The notes under the pieces are model-generated. The model did no database searches. It was not told the DNA's origin and saw only the letters and a list, made by a program, of their open reading frames with translations. Shown here piece by piece: positions 42,033 through 51,433 of a stretch of 64,000 bases of DNA. The stretch's first letter is position 1; each line of letters begins with the position of its first letter. The DNA is from DATFVJ01 sp963820395 (GTDB taxonomy: Bacteria; Actinomycetota; Actinomycetes; Streptosporangiales; Streptosporangiaceae). The DNA is taken from positions 434,001 to 498,000 of the forward strand of contig CAWGAE010000015.1 of assembly GCA_963820395.1 (NCBI GenBank). Reading direction: 5' to 3'. A program made the translations under genes and the position numbers.

Positions 42033-44767
42033 TGCCGGCGTCTACGCGTTGCTCATCGACGGCACCACAATCGAGATCAAGCCGACCACGCCAGCTGATT
42101 ACGAAGCCGTGCGTAAGATGCACGCCTCGATGTCGCCCGATAATGTCTACCTGCGGTTTTTCAACCTCAGCCCGCATGCGGCAGATCAGGAGGCCAAACG
42201 GGTCTGCCGGGCACCGGCGGAAGATCACGCCGCCTTGCTGGCGTGGCTGGGCAACCAGCTCATCGGGGTCGCCAGTTACGAGCCAACGGGCACGGAAGGG
42301 ACCGCTGAGATCGCTTTCGCCGTCGCCGACCACATGCACGGCCGCGGTGTCGCGACCCTCCTGCTCGAGCATCTGATCTCGATCGCCCGGCGCCGCCAGC
42401 TAACCGCGTTCACCGCCCAGACGCTCGCGACCAACGCCGCCATGCTGCGCGTGTTCGCTGCCGCCGGGCTTCCGGCCAAGCGGCAACTCGCCGACGGGAT
42501 GATTGACCTCAGCTTCCCGCTCCCCCGCGATGACACCGACCGTCATCTCGACAGTTACCTGGAAACGGTGGCGTTCAGGGAGCGCAGTGCCGATGTGGCG
42601 AGCCTGCGCCATCTCCTCCAGCCGGCCTCGGTCGCCGTCGTTGGCGCGAGCCGCAAGATCGGCGCGGTGGGCCGTGCGATCCTGCACAACCTCGTGACCG
42701 GCGGCTTCGGCGGGCAGGTGTACGCGGTGAATCCGCGTGCGCGCCATGTCGAGGGCCTGACCTGCGTAGCCTCGGTGGCCGACCTACCGGAGCCCGTGGA
42801 CCTGGCGATCGTGACGGTGCCCGCGGCAGCCGTTAGGGCTGTGGCTGAAGAGTGCGGGCGGCGAGGTGTCAGGGCCCTGGTCGTAGTCACCGCCGGGATC
42901 GATACTGGGGCCGGCGCCGATCTGCTCGCCATCTGCCGAAGGCACGGCATGCGGCTCGTCGGCCCGAACTGCTTCGGCGTCGCCGTGCCGCACATCGGCC
43001 TGAACGCCACCTTCGCCGCGAACCCGCCGGCGATGGGCGAGACGGGCCTAGTCGTGCAGTCCGGCGGCATCGGTGTCGCCCTGATCGATCATCTGTCCCG
43101 GCTCGGCATCGGGATCTCGTCCTACGCCTCCGTGGGCGATAAGTACGACGTCTCAAGCAACGACATGCTCTTGTGGTGGGAACAGGATGAACTGACCCGG
43201 CTGGCAGTACTGCACGTTGAGTCGTTCGGCAGCCCGCGCAAATTCGGGCGCACCGCGCGCCGTATCGGCCAGCAGATCCCGGTGCTCACCGTGCAGGCCG
43301 GCCGGGCCGGCTGGCCGGGCCGCGCCGGGCCAGCGTACCGCCGCCTCGCACACCGCGGCCGCCGCTACCCCGCTGGTCACCCGGGAGGCACTGTTCGAGC
43401 AGGCTGGAGTCATCTCTGCCGGGAGCATCGGCGAGCTGCTCGAAGCGACGGCCCTGCTCGCAAGCCAGCCGCTGCCTGCGGGGGACCGGGTGGCGGTCGT
43501 GTCCAACGCGGGTGGCGGCGGGGTGCTCGCCGCCGACGCATGCGCCGACTCCGGGCTCCGCGTGGCGGCGCTCAGCGGGCAGACGCAGCGGCGGCTTCGC
43601 CATCTGCTGCCGCCTGGCGCCGTGGTCAAGGGGCCGGTCGGCACCACTGCCGCAGTCGGCCCAGACGCCTTCCGTGCCTGCCTCGAGGAGATCGGCGCCG
43701 ACGACGCCGTCGATATGGTGCTCGCGATCGCCGTGCCGACAGCCGTAGCGGACCTCGCGCCTGCTATCACGGCGGCCAAGATCACCAAGCCGCTCGCCGC
43801 CGCCTTGCTCAGCCAGCCAGAAGCAATCCGGCTGCTTGCCCGCGGCGGCGGCTCACGCGCCGAGCGGGCCGGCTCCGGCAGCCACGACGGCGAGAAGGCA
43901 GGCATACAGCTCAGCGCCGGGGACGCGGTGCCGGCATTCTGCTATCCGGAGAGCGCGGCCCGCGCGCTCGGGCACGCCGCCCGCTACCAGGCCTGGCGCA
44001 CCAGGCAGCTCGGTCACATTCCCGAGCTTGGCGACGTGCGCGAAGCCGAAGCACGCGCGCTGATCGGGCGCTTCCTCGCCCAGCACAGGTACGGCGGCTG
44101 GCTTTCCGTCGGTGAGACCATCGAACTGCTCTCCTGCTACCGGATCCCGCTCGTCACCACCAGGCCCGTCACCAGCGTGGAGGCAGCCACCCGTGTCGCT
44201 GCTGAACTGGGCGGGCACGTCGCGCTCAAGGCCGATGTGCGATGGCTGGTGCACAAGAGCGCCTCCGGCGGAGTCAAGATCGACCTGCGCACCAGGGAGG
44301 ACGTCCAGCGCGCCTATGCCCTGCTCGCGGACAGGTTCGGATCGGATCTTGACCGGGTGCTCGTGCAGCCCATGGTCACCGGCGGCGTGGAGTTGCTGAT
44401 CGGGGTGGTGCAGGAACCGGTATTCGGCCCGCTCGTGGTGTTCGGCCTCGGCGGCGTGACGACCGACGTCCTCGGCGACCACACCGCGCGCCTCGCACCC
44501 CTTACCGACGCGGACGCGGACGCGATGCTCCGCGAGATCCGGGCCGCTCCGCTGCTTTTCGGCTACCCCGACGAGCCCGCGGCGGATGTGACCGCGCTGG
44601 CCGACACCCTGCTTCGGGTTTCCAGGCTCGCCGACGATCTGCCAGAAGTCGCCGAACTCGACCTCAATCCTGTTATTGCGCGCCCGGACGGTGTCAGCGC
44701 CGTCGATGCGCGGGTACGAATCACTCCGGCGGAGCCGCAGGACCCGTTCTTGCGACGGCTGCGCTGA
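42013..44767 (+). CDS. GNAT acetyltransferase fused to ADP-forming acyl-CoA synthetase, split by one extra base
   Basis: About 917 residues when corrected. Order: GNAT domain (about 15-175; HMHGRGVATLLLEHLISIAR is the acetyl-CoA loop), CoA-binding domain (about 200-330; SVAVVGASRKIGAVGRAILH), succinyl-CoA-ligase-like domain (LVGPNCFGVAVPH), then ATP-grasp (IPLVTTRPVTSVEAATRVAA, HKSASGGVKIDL). The frame breaks after VLTVQAGRAGWPGRAG; skipping one base near 43330 gives QRTAASHTAAAATPLVTREA and the rest to 44767. Such fusions are protein lysine acetyltransferases or acetyl-CoA synthetases. It overlaps DUF1918 by 20 bases. Confidence 0.85.
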
Positions 44768-44802
44768 TCGGACGAGAGCTGGGTCGTACCAAAGGAGCCG
44801 CC

Positions 44803-45555
44803 ATGACCGCCACCTCAGCAGTGCAGCCGACGACGGCGCTAGCGGACGCGGACGATCCTTCGGTGCGCCGTCTGCTTACCTTGCTGCTCAGACGCTACGG
44901 TATCCCCATCGCCGAGACCGTGATCGCCGACGGCGCTGACAGCGCCGTGGAGGCGGCCTGGTGGCTCGGTTTCCCCGTCACGCTGGTCGCGGACGGCGCC
45001 AGGCTGACGTGCCACCCGGAGATCACGCGATGTGGGCTTGCCACGCCCGCGGAGGTGCGGATGGCGTACCGGCGGCTCGCGGCCGGCCTCGGGTCAGCGA
45101 TGACCGGTGTGCGCATCCGCCGCCAGCCACAGCAGGGTGCGGAGGTCATCGTACGCGTCGCCAGGGACGCCGACGGCAGGGCGCAGGTGACACTCGTCCT
45201 CGGCGGCCCGCCTGGCGCGCTCGTCGGCGCCCGCGCCACCCGGCCCGCGCCGCTGACCGCCCGTGACGCCAGGGACATGCTTGCTGAGCTGCACGGCGGA
45301 CCTGTGCTGCCGTCGACCGATGCGGCCGAGGGCGTAGCCCGGGGACCAGCCGACGGCGACCTTGACCTCGCCGCGCTCGCCGCGCTCCTCGAACAGGTTG
45401 GCAAACTCGTCACACAGGTTCGCCAGCTCGCCGCGCTCGAGCTGAATCCCGTGATGGTGACCAGATGTGGTGCGGCGGTCGCGGGTGTGCGCGGCAGGTT
45501 CCACCGGTCCCTTGCCGCGGACAGGACGCCGGCAAGACTGAGCAGAGTCTCGTGA
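44803..45555 (+). CDS. ATP-grasp (acyl-CoA synthetase beta-like) protein, short form
   Basis: A 250-residue protein that resembles the ATP-grasp subunit of ADP-forming acetyl-CoA synthetases at both ends: LLLRRYGIPIAETVIADGAD and VRQLAALELNPVMVTRCGAA. The central catalytic part is short and poorly conserved, so activity is uncertain; it may assist the fusion protein upstream. ATG at 44803 follows AAAGGAG, 35 bases after that gene. Confidence 0.72.
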   Translation: MTATSAVQPTTALADADDPSVRRLLTLLLRRYGIPIAETVIADGADSAVEAAWWLGFPVTLVADGARLTCHPEITRCGLATPAEVRMAYRRLAAGLGSAMTGVRIRRQPQQGAEVIVRVARDADGRAQVTLVLGGPPGALVGARATRPAPLTARDARDMLAELHGGPVLPSTDAAEGVARGPADGDLDLAALAALLEQVGKLVTQVRQLAALELNPVMVTRCGAAVAGVRGRFHRSLAADRTPARLSRVS

Positions 45556-45574
45556 CCGTGGCCGACGGGTCCTG

Positions 45575-46822
45575 ATGCGCGTCCTGGTCGTCAACACCGG
45601 TTCGAGCAGCTTGAAGCTGCGCATGCTCGGCCCGGGTGACCGCGTCGAGGCGACGCTGGACCTGGAGCCATGGGACGGCGAGACGGCGGGCAAGGAACTT
45701 GTCGCGTTCATGGATCGCCTCGGTGGCTCCGCCGATCCCGGCGCGGTCGGCCATCGGGTTGTACACGGCGGCGACCTCTTCACCGCCCCTGTCCTGATCG
45801 ACGACGGCGTCCTCGCGGCGCTTGCCGGGCTCGCTGACCTCGCGCCACTGCATCAGGCACGCGCGCTCGCAGCCATTGACACCGTGCGCGGCCTGCTGCC
45901 GGATGTGCCCGCAGCCGCCTGTTTCGACACCGCGTTCCACGCGAACATGCCGCAAGCCGCCGCGACCTACGCGCTGCCCGCCACCTGGCGCGAAAGGTTC
46001 GGCCTGCGGCGCTACGGCTTCCACGGACTGTCCCACAGCTACGCTTCACGCCGGGCTGCCGAGATGCTTGGCGCTCCCGGGCCCGGCCCGGCCGACCGGG
46101 CGGGCGGCGGTGCGCCACCGGGACCCGGGGCCTCCCAGGTTAACCTCTCCCAGGTGGGCTCCTCCCAGGTGGGTGCTGTGCCCCCCCGGGCCAGCACGGC
46201 ACGGCTGCGCATGGTGACCTGCCATCTCGGTGCCGGGGCCTCGCTCGCGGCAGTGCACGGCGGCAGGTGCGTGGACACGACGATGGGTTTCACCCCGATG
46301 GATGGCCTGGTCATGGCCACCGGGCCAGGGAGCGTGGATCCAGGCCTGCTGATCTGGCTGCTGCAGCGTGGCGGTCTTTCTGTGGCCGAACTCGCCGACA
46401 AGCTGGAGCACGCCGCCGGGCTGGCAGGCCTGGCGACGCTTCGTGGCGGTTCGGGTGACATGCGCGATGTGCGGCTCGCCGCGGACGCCGGTGACCCGAG
46501 GGCGAGCCTTGCTCTGGACGTATACCTGCACCGGCTCCGCCGCGAGGTCGCGGCCATGGCCGCCGCGATGGACGGGCTTGATGCGCTCGTTTTCACCGGT
46601 GGCATCGGCGAGCACCAGCCTGCCGTCAGGCAGGGCGCCGCGGCCGGGCTCGGGTTCCTCGGCGTCGCCGTCGATCCCGCCCGTAACACCGGCGCGTGCG
46701 GTGGTGACGCCGATATCACGGCCGCGGGTGCCCCCGTCCGCACATTGGTCATCACCGCACGTGAAGACCTCGAGATCGCCCGCCAGGCCCGTGCCCTGCT
46801 CGCCCGGCAGCCGCGCCAGTGA
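45575..46822 (+). CDS. ackA: Acetate kinase
   Basis: A 415-residue kinase that makes ATP from acetyl phosphate and ADP. Signatures: VLVVNTGSSSLKLRML, GHRVVHGGD, ACFDTAFHANMP, RRYGFHGLSHSYAS, TCHLGAGASLAAV, MGFTPMDGLVMATGPGSVDP and VFTGGIGEHQPAVRQ, all intact. A low-complexity insert with three SQVG-like repeats (about residues 170-205, from a short DNA repeat at 46134-46175) is unusual. No phosphotransacetylase is in the window. It follows the ATP-grasp gene closely and is probably in the same operon. Confidence 0.93.
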   Translation: MRVLVVNTGSSSLKLRMLGPGDRVEATLDLEPWDGETAGKELVAFMDRLGGSADPGAVGHRVVHGGDLFTAPVLIDDGVLAALAGLADLAPLHQARALAAIDTVRGLLPDVPAAACFDTAFHANMPQAAATYALPATWRERFGLRRYGFHGLSHSYASRRAAEMLGAPGPGPADRAGGGAPPGPGASQVNLSQVGSSQVGAVPPRASTARLRMVTCHLGAGASLAAVHGGRCVDTTMGFTPMDGLVMATGPGSVDPGLLIWLLQRGGLSVAELADKLEHAAGLAGLATLRGGSGDMRDVRLAADAGDPRASLALDVYLHRLRREVAAMAAAMDGLDALVFTGGIGEHQPAVRQGAAAGLGFLGVAVDPARNTGACGGDADITAAGAPVRTLVITAREDLEIARQARALLARQPRQ

Positions 46823-46918
46823 CACCGGCTGCCGGAACCGCGGACCGGATACACGCGCAGGTCGGCGCGCCGCGCGGCATGTGTCGAAGGTCCTGCATGA
46901 TCGGGAAGAACGCCTGTT

Positions 46919-47240
46919 ATCCAGCCTGTGCGGGCGCTTCAGGCTGTGCTCGGCGCGATCCAGCGCGACCGGGCGACCATCTTCGAGGGCGTGCCTACCA
47001 TGTTCATCGCCCTGCTCGCGCACCCGGAGCTTGACCGCTACGACGTGTCATCAATGCGGGTCGCGATCTCCGGCGGCGCCTCGATACCCGCGCCGGTTCT
47101 CGAGGCTTTCGAGGAGCACTTCGGTGTCCTCATCCTCGAGGGCTACGGGCTGACGGAGACCGCCTCCGCAACGACCTTCAACCGCAGCGCCACCGAGCGG
47201 CGCGCCTACAGCGGGGGCTACCCCGCTCATACTGAACGGC
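46919..47240 (+). pseudogene. Central fragment of an AMP-forming acyl-CoA synthetase
   Basis: About 100 residues match the middle of long-chain acyl-CoA ligases: VRALQAVLGAIQRDRATIFE, GVPTMFIALLAHPELDRYDV, SGGASIPAPVLEAFEEHF and ILEGYGLTETASATTFNRSA. The N-terminal half with the P-loop and the C-terminal domain are absent, and the 3' part degenerates after ERRAYSGG. A decayed relic between ackA and the enoyl-CoA hydratase gene. Confidence 0.8.
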
Positions 47241-47243
47241 GCG

Positions 47244-47299
47244 TTAATGGTCGCGGTGGAATTCCGTCGATACGACGTTGGATCCGCCGCGATCATTAA
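47244..47299. terminator. Imperfect inverted repeat at the end of the hydratase gene
   Basis: TTAATGGTCGCGGTGGA (47244-47260) pairs with the segment ending GATCCGCCGCGATCATTAA (47281-47299) with three mismatches, across a 20-base loop. It overlaps the stop codon of the minus-strand hydratase gene and also ends the plus-strand relic. A terminator or the edge of a former insertion are both possible. Confidence 0.45.
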
Positions 47300-48096
47300 C
47301 TGCCGCCGTGCTCGGGCTCGCGCTTGTCGCGAAGGGCGCGGACTCCCTCCCGGATGTCAGGGCCGCTGAACTGGAAGAACTCGAGCGCGAGCGACGCGTC
47401 GAAGGCCGGACCGGCCTGCCGCAGCCAGTTGTTCAGCGCATACTTGGTCCAGCTGATGGCACCGGCGGCGCCGGCCGCGAGCCTGCCCGCGATCCGCAGC
47501 GCCTCCTCGTGCACGCGCTCGTCGTCCACGCAGACGCTGACTAGGCCGATTCGCTCGGCCTCCGCGCCGGAGACCGGCTCGCAGAGCAGCAGGTAATACT
47601 TGGCCTTGGCCAGGCCGCAGAGCAGCGGCCAGACCAGGACCGAGTGGTCGCCGGCCACGACGCCGAGCCTGGTATGGCCATCGATGATGCGCGCGTTGCG
47701 GCCCGCGACCGACACGTCGGCGAGCAAACCTACCGCGAGCCCCGCGCCGACCGCCGGGCCCTGTATGGCACTGACCACTGGCTTGGCGCAGTTGACGAGA
47801 TTGTAGACGATGTCGCGGGCCTCGGCCAGGACACGCGAGCGAACCTGGTAGTGCTCGATCATCTGCTCGATCATCGCGAGATCGCCGCCCGCGGAGAACG
47901 CGGCGCCCTCGCCACGCACGAGCACCGCGCGGACCCGGTCGTCGCGGTCGGCGTCCCGCCAGATCTCGGCCAGTTCACGATGGGCGGTCGAGTCGACGGC
48001 GTTCAGCCTGCCGGGCGCGGTCATCGTCACCTGGAGCACTCCCGTGTCCGCCCAATCGATCCGCAGTCGCTGGTACCGCTCGTATCCGTCGATCAC
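47296..48096 (-). CDS. Enoyl-CoA hydratase/isomerase (crotonase) family protein
   Basis: A 266-residue crotonase. It has the first oxyanion-hole block GEGAAFSAGGDLAMIEQMIE and the second, VSAIQGPAVGAGLAVGLLAD. The usual second glutamate region reads IIDGHTRLGVVAGDHSVLVW, with Asp where hydratases have Glu, so exact chemistry is uncertain. GTG at 48096 follows GGAGG at ideal spacing. Alone on its strand next to decayed genes. Confidence 0.9.
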   Translation of the reverse strand: MIDGYERYQRLRIDWADTGVLQVTMTAPGRLNAVDSTAHRELAEIWRDADRDDRVRAVLVRGEGAAFSAGGDLAMIEQMIEHYQVRSRVLAEARDIVYNLVNCAKPVVSAIQGPAVGAGLAVGLLADVSVAGRNARIIDGHTRLGVVAGDHSVLVWPLLCGLAKAKYYLLLCEPVSGAEAERIGLVSVCVDDERVHEEALRIAGRLAAGAAGAISWTKYALNNWLRQAGPAFDASLALEFFQFSGPDIREGVRALRDKREPEHGGS

Positions 48097-48312
48097 GCAG
48101 ATCCTCCAGCCGCCGGCGCCGGGCCGGCCCGGTCATCCCGGCACAGTCACGCTGAGCACGGGGCTGCTGGGCCCTGGGCTCTGGGCATGACTGGGGCTAC
48201 TGAGCACGGGCTACTGAGCACGGGGCGGGTCGGGCACGGAGCGGGTCGGGCACGGTCCTCTCGAGCACCGGGGGACACCGCTCCTCAAGCACGGGACACT
48301 ATCGCACCGGCC
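48097..48312. repeat. Degenerate GAGCACGGG repeats
   Basis: Short units such as CTACTGAGCACGGG (twice, 48197-48225) and GGGTCGGGCACGG (twice, 48227-48256) alternate irregularly. No coding region is supported. Confidence 0.6.
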
Positions 48313-48500
48313 TTATTTCACCTCGATGGGCACCCGGAGGCGCAGGTCCCGGGAGGAACGGCCAACACGCAGCGTGTAATCACCGGCGGGCCACGCCCAA
48401 CAACGCGCGCGGGTCGAGCGGCAGCACCCCGCGTTCGTTGCGGAGCAGGACGAATGAACGTGCCGCTGCGCGGCGCAGCAGCGCCAGATCCACCCGCGAG
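48313..48500 (-). pseudogene. Relic of a GH3 beta-glucosidase
   Basis: One frame reads VDLALLRRAAARSFVLLRNE then RGVLPLDPRALLGV, the start of the GH3 C-terminal domain; immediately afterwards another frame reads AGDYTLRVGRSSRDLRLRVP to a stop, the very end of a GH3 fibronectin-like domain. Several hundred residues between them are gone. The gene was removed by an internal deletion. Confidence 0.7.
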
Positions 48501-48750
48501 CCCGCGCGCTAGACCGCGCTGGTCGCGGTCGGCGCGGCCGGCCCGGATGGGCCTGGCGGGCGCTGAGAACCGGAGGCGGCCGCCTGCGGCAGCCGTTCGG
48601 GCGCATGCTCGGCGCCATCACTCGCCGCCGCGCCGTGGCGCCCCGAACGGGCGCAGGGTCTGGGTCGACCGTTCCTGCCACGGCCGGCCCGCTATCGCGG
48701 GTGACGTACGGCATCGAGGACCCCCGATCAGCACTTCATACTTACGTAGC
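48501..48750. other. Gene-free region between the GH3 relic and a repeat array
   Basis: No supportable coding region; it may contain unrecognisable parts of the same decayed gene. Confidence 0.35.
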
Positions 48751-48893
48751 TGGCACGGCGTTCTGGCACGGCGTTCTGGCACGGCGTTCTGGCACGGCGT
48801 TCTGGCACGGCGTTCTGGCACGGCGTTCTGGCACGGCGTTCTGGCACGGCGTTCTGGCACGGCGTTCTGGCACGGCGTTGCGGCACGGCGGCT
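48751..48893. repeat. 13-bp tandem array, ten perfect copies
   Basis: TGGCACGGCGTTC is repeated ten times at an exact spacing of 13 (48751 to 48868) and ends with a degenerate unit starting 48881. The period excludes a protein repeat. Confidence 0.95.
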
Positions 48894-49162
48894 CTAGGCC
48901 GGCTGTAGGCCTGACGGCGCCCGCCACGCCCTGGCCTGACAATGGTTGCCGATAAGCCAATATCCAGACAATCGCCGACCGCCGGATCAGGCGGGCTGTT
49001 GCCCGACTCCGACTCTCCATGAAGCCTGCTGAGAACGGTCTCAGAACCAGCAAGCTACTAAAAATGATCGTAATTCAATTGCAGGTGCACGCCCAACTGC
49101 ACGGGACTTCGTCCACGCTGCGTGCGCTTGGTCCTGCTTGTCATGACCCGGTTGTTGTCGTC

Positions 49163-49187
49163 TAGCATGAGTGCCACACTCATGCTA
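49163..49187. promoter_or_regulatory. Perfect palindromic operator candidate upstream of the flavohemoglobin gene
   Basis: TAGCATGAGTG and its exact complement CACTCATGCTA are separated by CCA. It lies 95 bases before the flavohemoglobin ATG with no other gene nearby. It has the size and symmetry of a dimeric regulator site; the regulator cannot be named. A GGGACTTCGTCC at 49103-49114 further upstream is DosR-like but with a three-base centre. Confidence 0.55.
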
Positions 49188-49281
49188 TGGGGATCGTGTC
49201 GATGGTAGGCCATCGAGACGGGCTGGCCTGAAAGCGGGGAAGCGGCACTGATGAACGTAATAACGCCCACGGGGAAATGGT

Positions 49282-50556
49282 ATGCATAAGGGCCGGGCAG
49301 CCTTCGTGCGTCAAACTGACCAGCGCGACGAGAGCGCTGATTTCTACACCTCATGCGCCGAGAGCGCGGATTTTTCTACGCCATTCGACCTCGACCACTG
49401 GATCATAAAAGAATCATTCGCACTCATCGAACCGGTGGCGGAACGGTTCGTGAAAAATTTCTATGGCCGCATTTTTGCCAACAACCCGAAATTGCGCGGG
49501 ATGTTCCCAGCTTCCCTGGACGGCCACGGCGCCCGGCTATTTCGCGCGATCACACGTATCGTGTGGAGCCTGGACAGCGAGCAAGCTCTCGAAGGTTACC
49601 TCGCAAAGCTGGGGCGTGACCACAGGAAGTTCGGCGTCGTTCCCGGGCATTACCCTGCTGTCTGCGATGCGTTTATGGCCACGATGAGGGCGTTCTTGGG
49701 TGATGCGTGGACAGCCGAAGTGCAGGGCGCCTGGCAGGCCGCATTCGATCAGATCTCAAAGATCATGATCAGGGCTGCCGATGACGATGCCCGCGACGCA
49801 CCGCCCTGGTGGCTTGGCGAGGTGCTCGCGCACGAGCAGCGAAGGCCGGACCTAGCCGTCCTCACGGTCCGCCCCAATCAGCCGCTTCCCTACCGCGCGG
49901 GCCAATACGTCAGCGTGCAATGTACCCACTGGCCGCGAGTGTGGCGAACGTTCTCGATCGCGAATGCTCCCCGCGAAGACGGTATTCTCCGGTTTCATGT
50001 CCGTGCGATTCCAGGTGGCTGGGTGAGCCGCTCGCTTGTGCATTACACCAGGCCTGGCGATACTCTTCTGCTTGGGCCCGCCGCCGGAAACATGGTCGCC
50101 GACGCCGGATCCGCGAGGGACGTTCTCTGCGTTGCAGGGGGAACCGGCCTGGCCCCAATCAAGGCAATTGTTCAGCAGCTCCTCGCGGACGACTGGCATG
50201 GCCAGCGGCGAAATAGCCCGGGGCGAATTATCCGTCTCTTTTTCGGCGCGCGCAACAAACCTGATCTCTACGATCTGCCATCGCTGCGCATGATGGAATC
50301 GGGCCACCCCTCGTTGCAAGTTATCCCGGTGGTGTCCAGCGCTGGTATGTCCGGCGCCGGGATGTCCGGCGCGGCGCAATTCGACTGCCTTCGCGGCCTG
50401 CTCCCCGACGTCGTCGGGCGGTACTCGACGTGGCCCGACCACGACGTGTACGTCAGTGGCCCCGCCCTCATGGTCCGCGAGACCATTCAAATCCTAACTG
50501 CCATAGGAATTCCGGTCACGCGTATCTACAGCGACCCGGCGGAGACGGACCCGTGA
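49282..50556 (+). CDS. Flavohemoglobin-type protein (globin + FAD/NAD reductase)
   Basis: A 424-residue protein expected to oxidise NO with O2. The globin domain (about 30-165) has FVKNFYGRIFANNPKLRGMF and the proximal His in LGRDHRKFGVVPGHY. The reductase part has the FAD motif RTFSIANAP and the NAD motif CVAGGTGLAPIKAI. The C-terminus has the family YVSGPALMVRE. The N-terminal 30 residues are extra, with a doubled ESADF. The region around the start is noticeably more AT-rich than its surroundings. ATG at 49282 has only a weak GGGGA site. Confidence 0.88.
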   Translation: MHKGRAAFVRQTDQRDESADFYTSCAESADFSTPFDLDHWIIKESFALIEPVAERFVKNFYGRIFANNPKLRGMFPASLDGHGARLFRAITRIVWSLDSEQALEGYLAKLGRDHRKFGVVPGHYPAVCDAFMATMRAFLGDAWTAEVQGAWQAAFDQISKIMIRAADDDARDAPPWWLGEVLAHEQRRPDLAVLTVRPNQPLPYRAGQYVSVQCTHWPRVWRTFSIANAPREDGILRFHVRAIPGGWVSRSLVHYTRPGDTLLLGPAAGNMVADAGSARDVLCVAGGTGLAPIKAIVQQLLADDWHGQRRNSPGRIIRLFFGARNKPDLYDLPSLRMMESGHPSLQVIPVVSSAGMSGAGMSGAAQFDCLRGLLPDVVGRYSTWPDHDVYVSGPALMVRETIQILTAIGIPVTRIYSDPAETDP

Positions 50557-50568
50557 CTTGAGATTGGC

Positions 50569-51370
50569 TCAAACCTTGCGCCACCTCGGGATCCAGGTAC
50601 CGTCCTCGACGACGTAATCCCCGAACAACGCGGGCGCCTCGGCCCGCATGAGCTCGCCAATCTTGCCGAATACCAGCCGGATCTCCTCCTCGGCCCCCGG
50701 ATCGGTCCGCGCCTCGATCGTGTGACGCAGCGCGCGGACGTTCGCCGTCCACAGCAGGCCGGTTGCCACCCCATCCGGGGCGAACCGGCGCATGAACGAC
50801 GTCTTGTGCTTCTTCTCGTGGAACGGCACCCCTTCGTCGTCAAGCCCGAAATGGTTCGCCATCCAGTACTGGAATTCCTCAAGCTGCTCCAGAACGGCTG
50901 TCGCGCGCTTCATCAGCTCTGTGTCCTGGCGCGCCCACTCGGGGAACCAGAACGGGATGTCGGCAAGCCGGACGAACCGCAGCGACTCTTGTGAGATGGC
51001 CGTGCCGGGCCGGTGGCGCACGAGCTCATGGGTGAGGACCCTGCTGCAGTTGTGCAGCACGAAGGTGAAGCTAACGTGCTCGAGCACCGAGCCGTGCGCG
51101 CTCGACAGGATGTTCTCCAGGTACTTTGCCTGGTCGGTGCGGACCTTCCTGACGTTGGGATTCAACCTGGGCCGCCACGATCGGTAGCAGAGCTTGCCCG
51201 CGAACTCGGCCAGGTTCTGCGGATCGTTGCCGACGGGCGCCGTCCGGGTCGTCCCTGTCCAGGTGCTCGAGCCAGCTGTCGCCGCCCACTTCCCGCAGGT
51301 AACTGGCGATCGCCTCGTAGTCGAGCTGTGGCCGGCTGACGAGGAAGATCTCGGGTTCGACGCTCTTCAT
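50569..51370 (-). CDS. thyX: Flavin-dependent thymidylate synthase ThyX, split by one extra base
   Basis: Makes dTMP from dUMP with FAD and methylene-tetrahydrofolate. The ATG frame reads MKSVEPEIFLVSRPQLDYEA to EHLDRDDPDGAR; skipping one base at about 51232 gives GNDPQNLAEFAGKLCYRSWR and the remainder through the ThyX motif LVRHRPGTAISQES to TWIPRWRKV. Corrected length about 266 residues, standard. Catalytic and FAD-binding residues are intact. As an essential-type gene, its frameshift is suspicious of sequence error unless thyA exists elsewhere. Confidence 0.9.
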
Positions 51371-51390
51371 GTTGGCACCCCCAGGCGATT

Positions 51391-51415
51391 CTGACGGTCC
51401 GGGGAGGACCGGTGG
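51391..51415. terminator. Small inverted repeat between thyX and the anthranilate synthase gene
   Basis: CGGTCC and GGACCG flank GGGGA (51395-51411). It could terminate the anthranilate synthase transcript; no T-run follows. Confidence 0.35.
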
Positions 51416-51433
51416 TCGGTGTGCGGAGACCAG

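Noticed and set aside
43217..44767. Separate acyl-CoA synthetase gene starting at 43217
   Set aside because: Its first 40 residues are out-of-frame translation of the upstream domain; the family sequence starts in mid-domain, so it is the continuation of the fusion gene.
47644..48897. Plus-strand open frame of 417 codons opposite the crotonase gene and across the 13-bp array
   Set aside because: Half is antisense to a clear crotonase and the other half is repeat translation (AFWHGVLARRSGT); no supporting motif or ribosome site.
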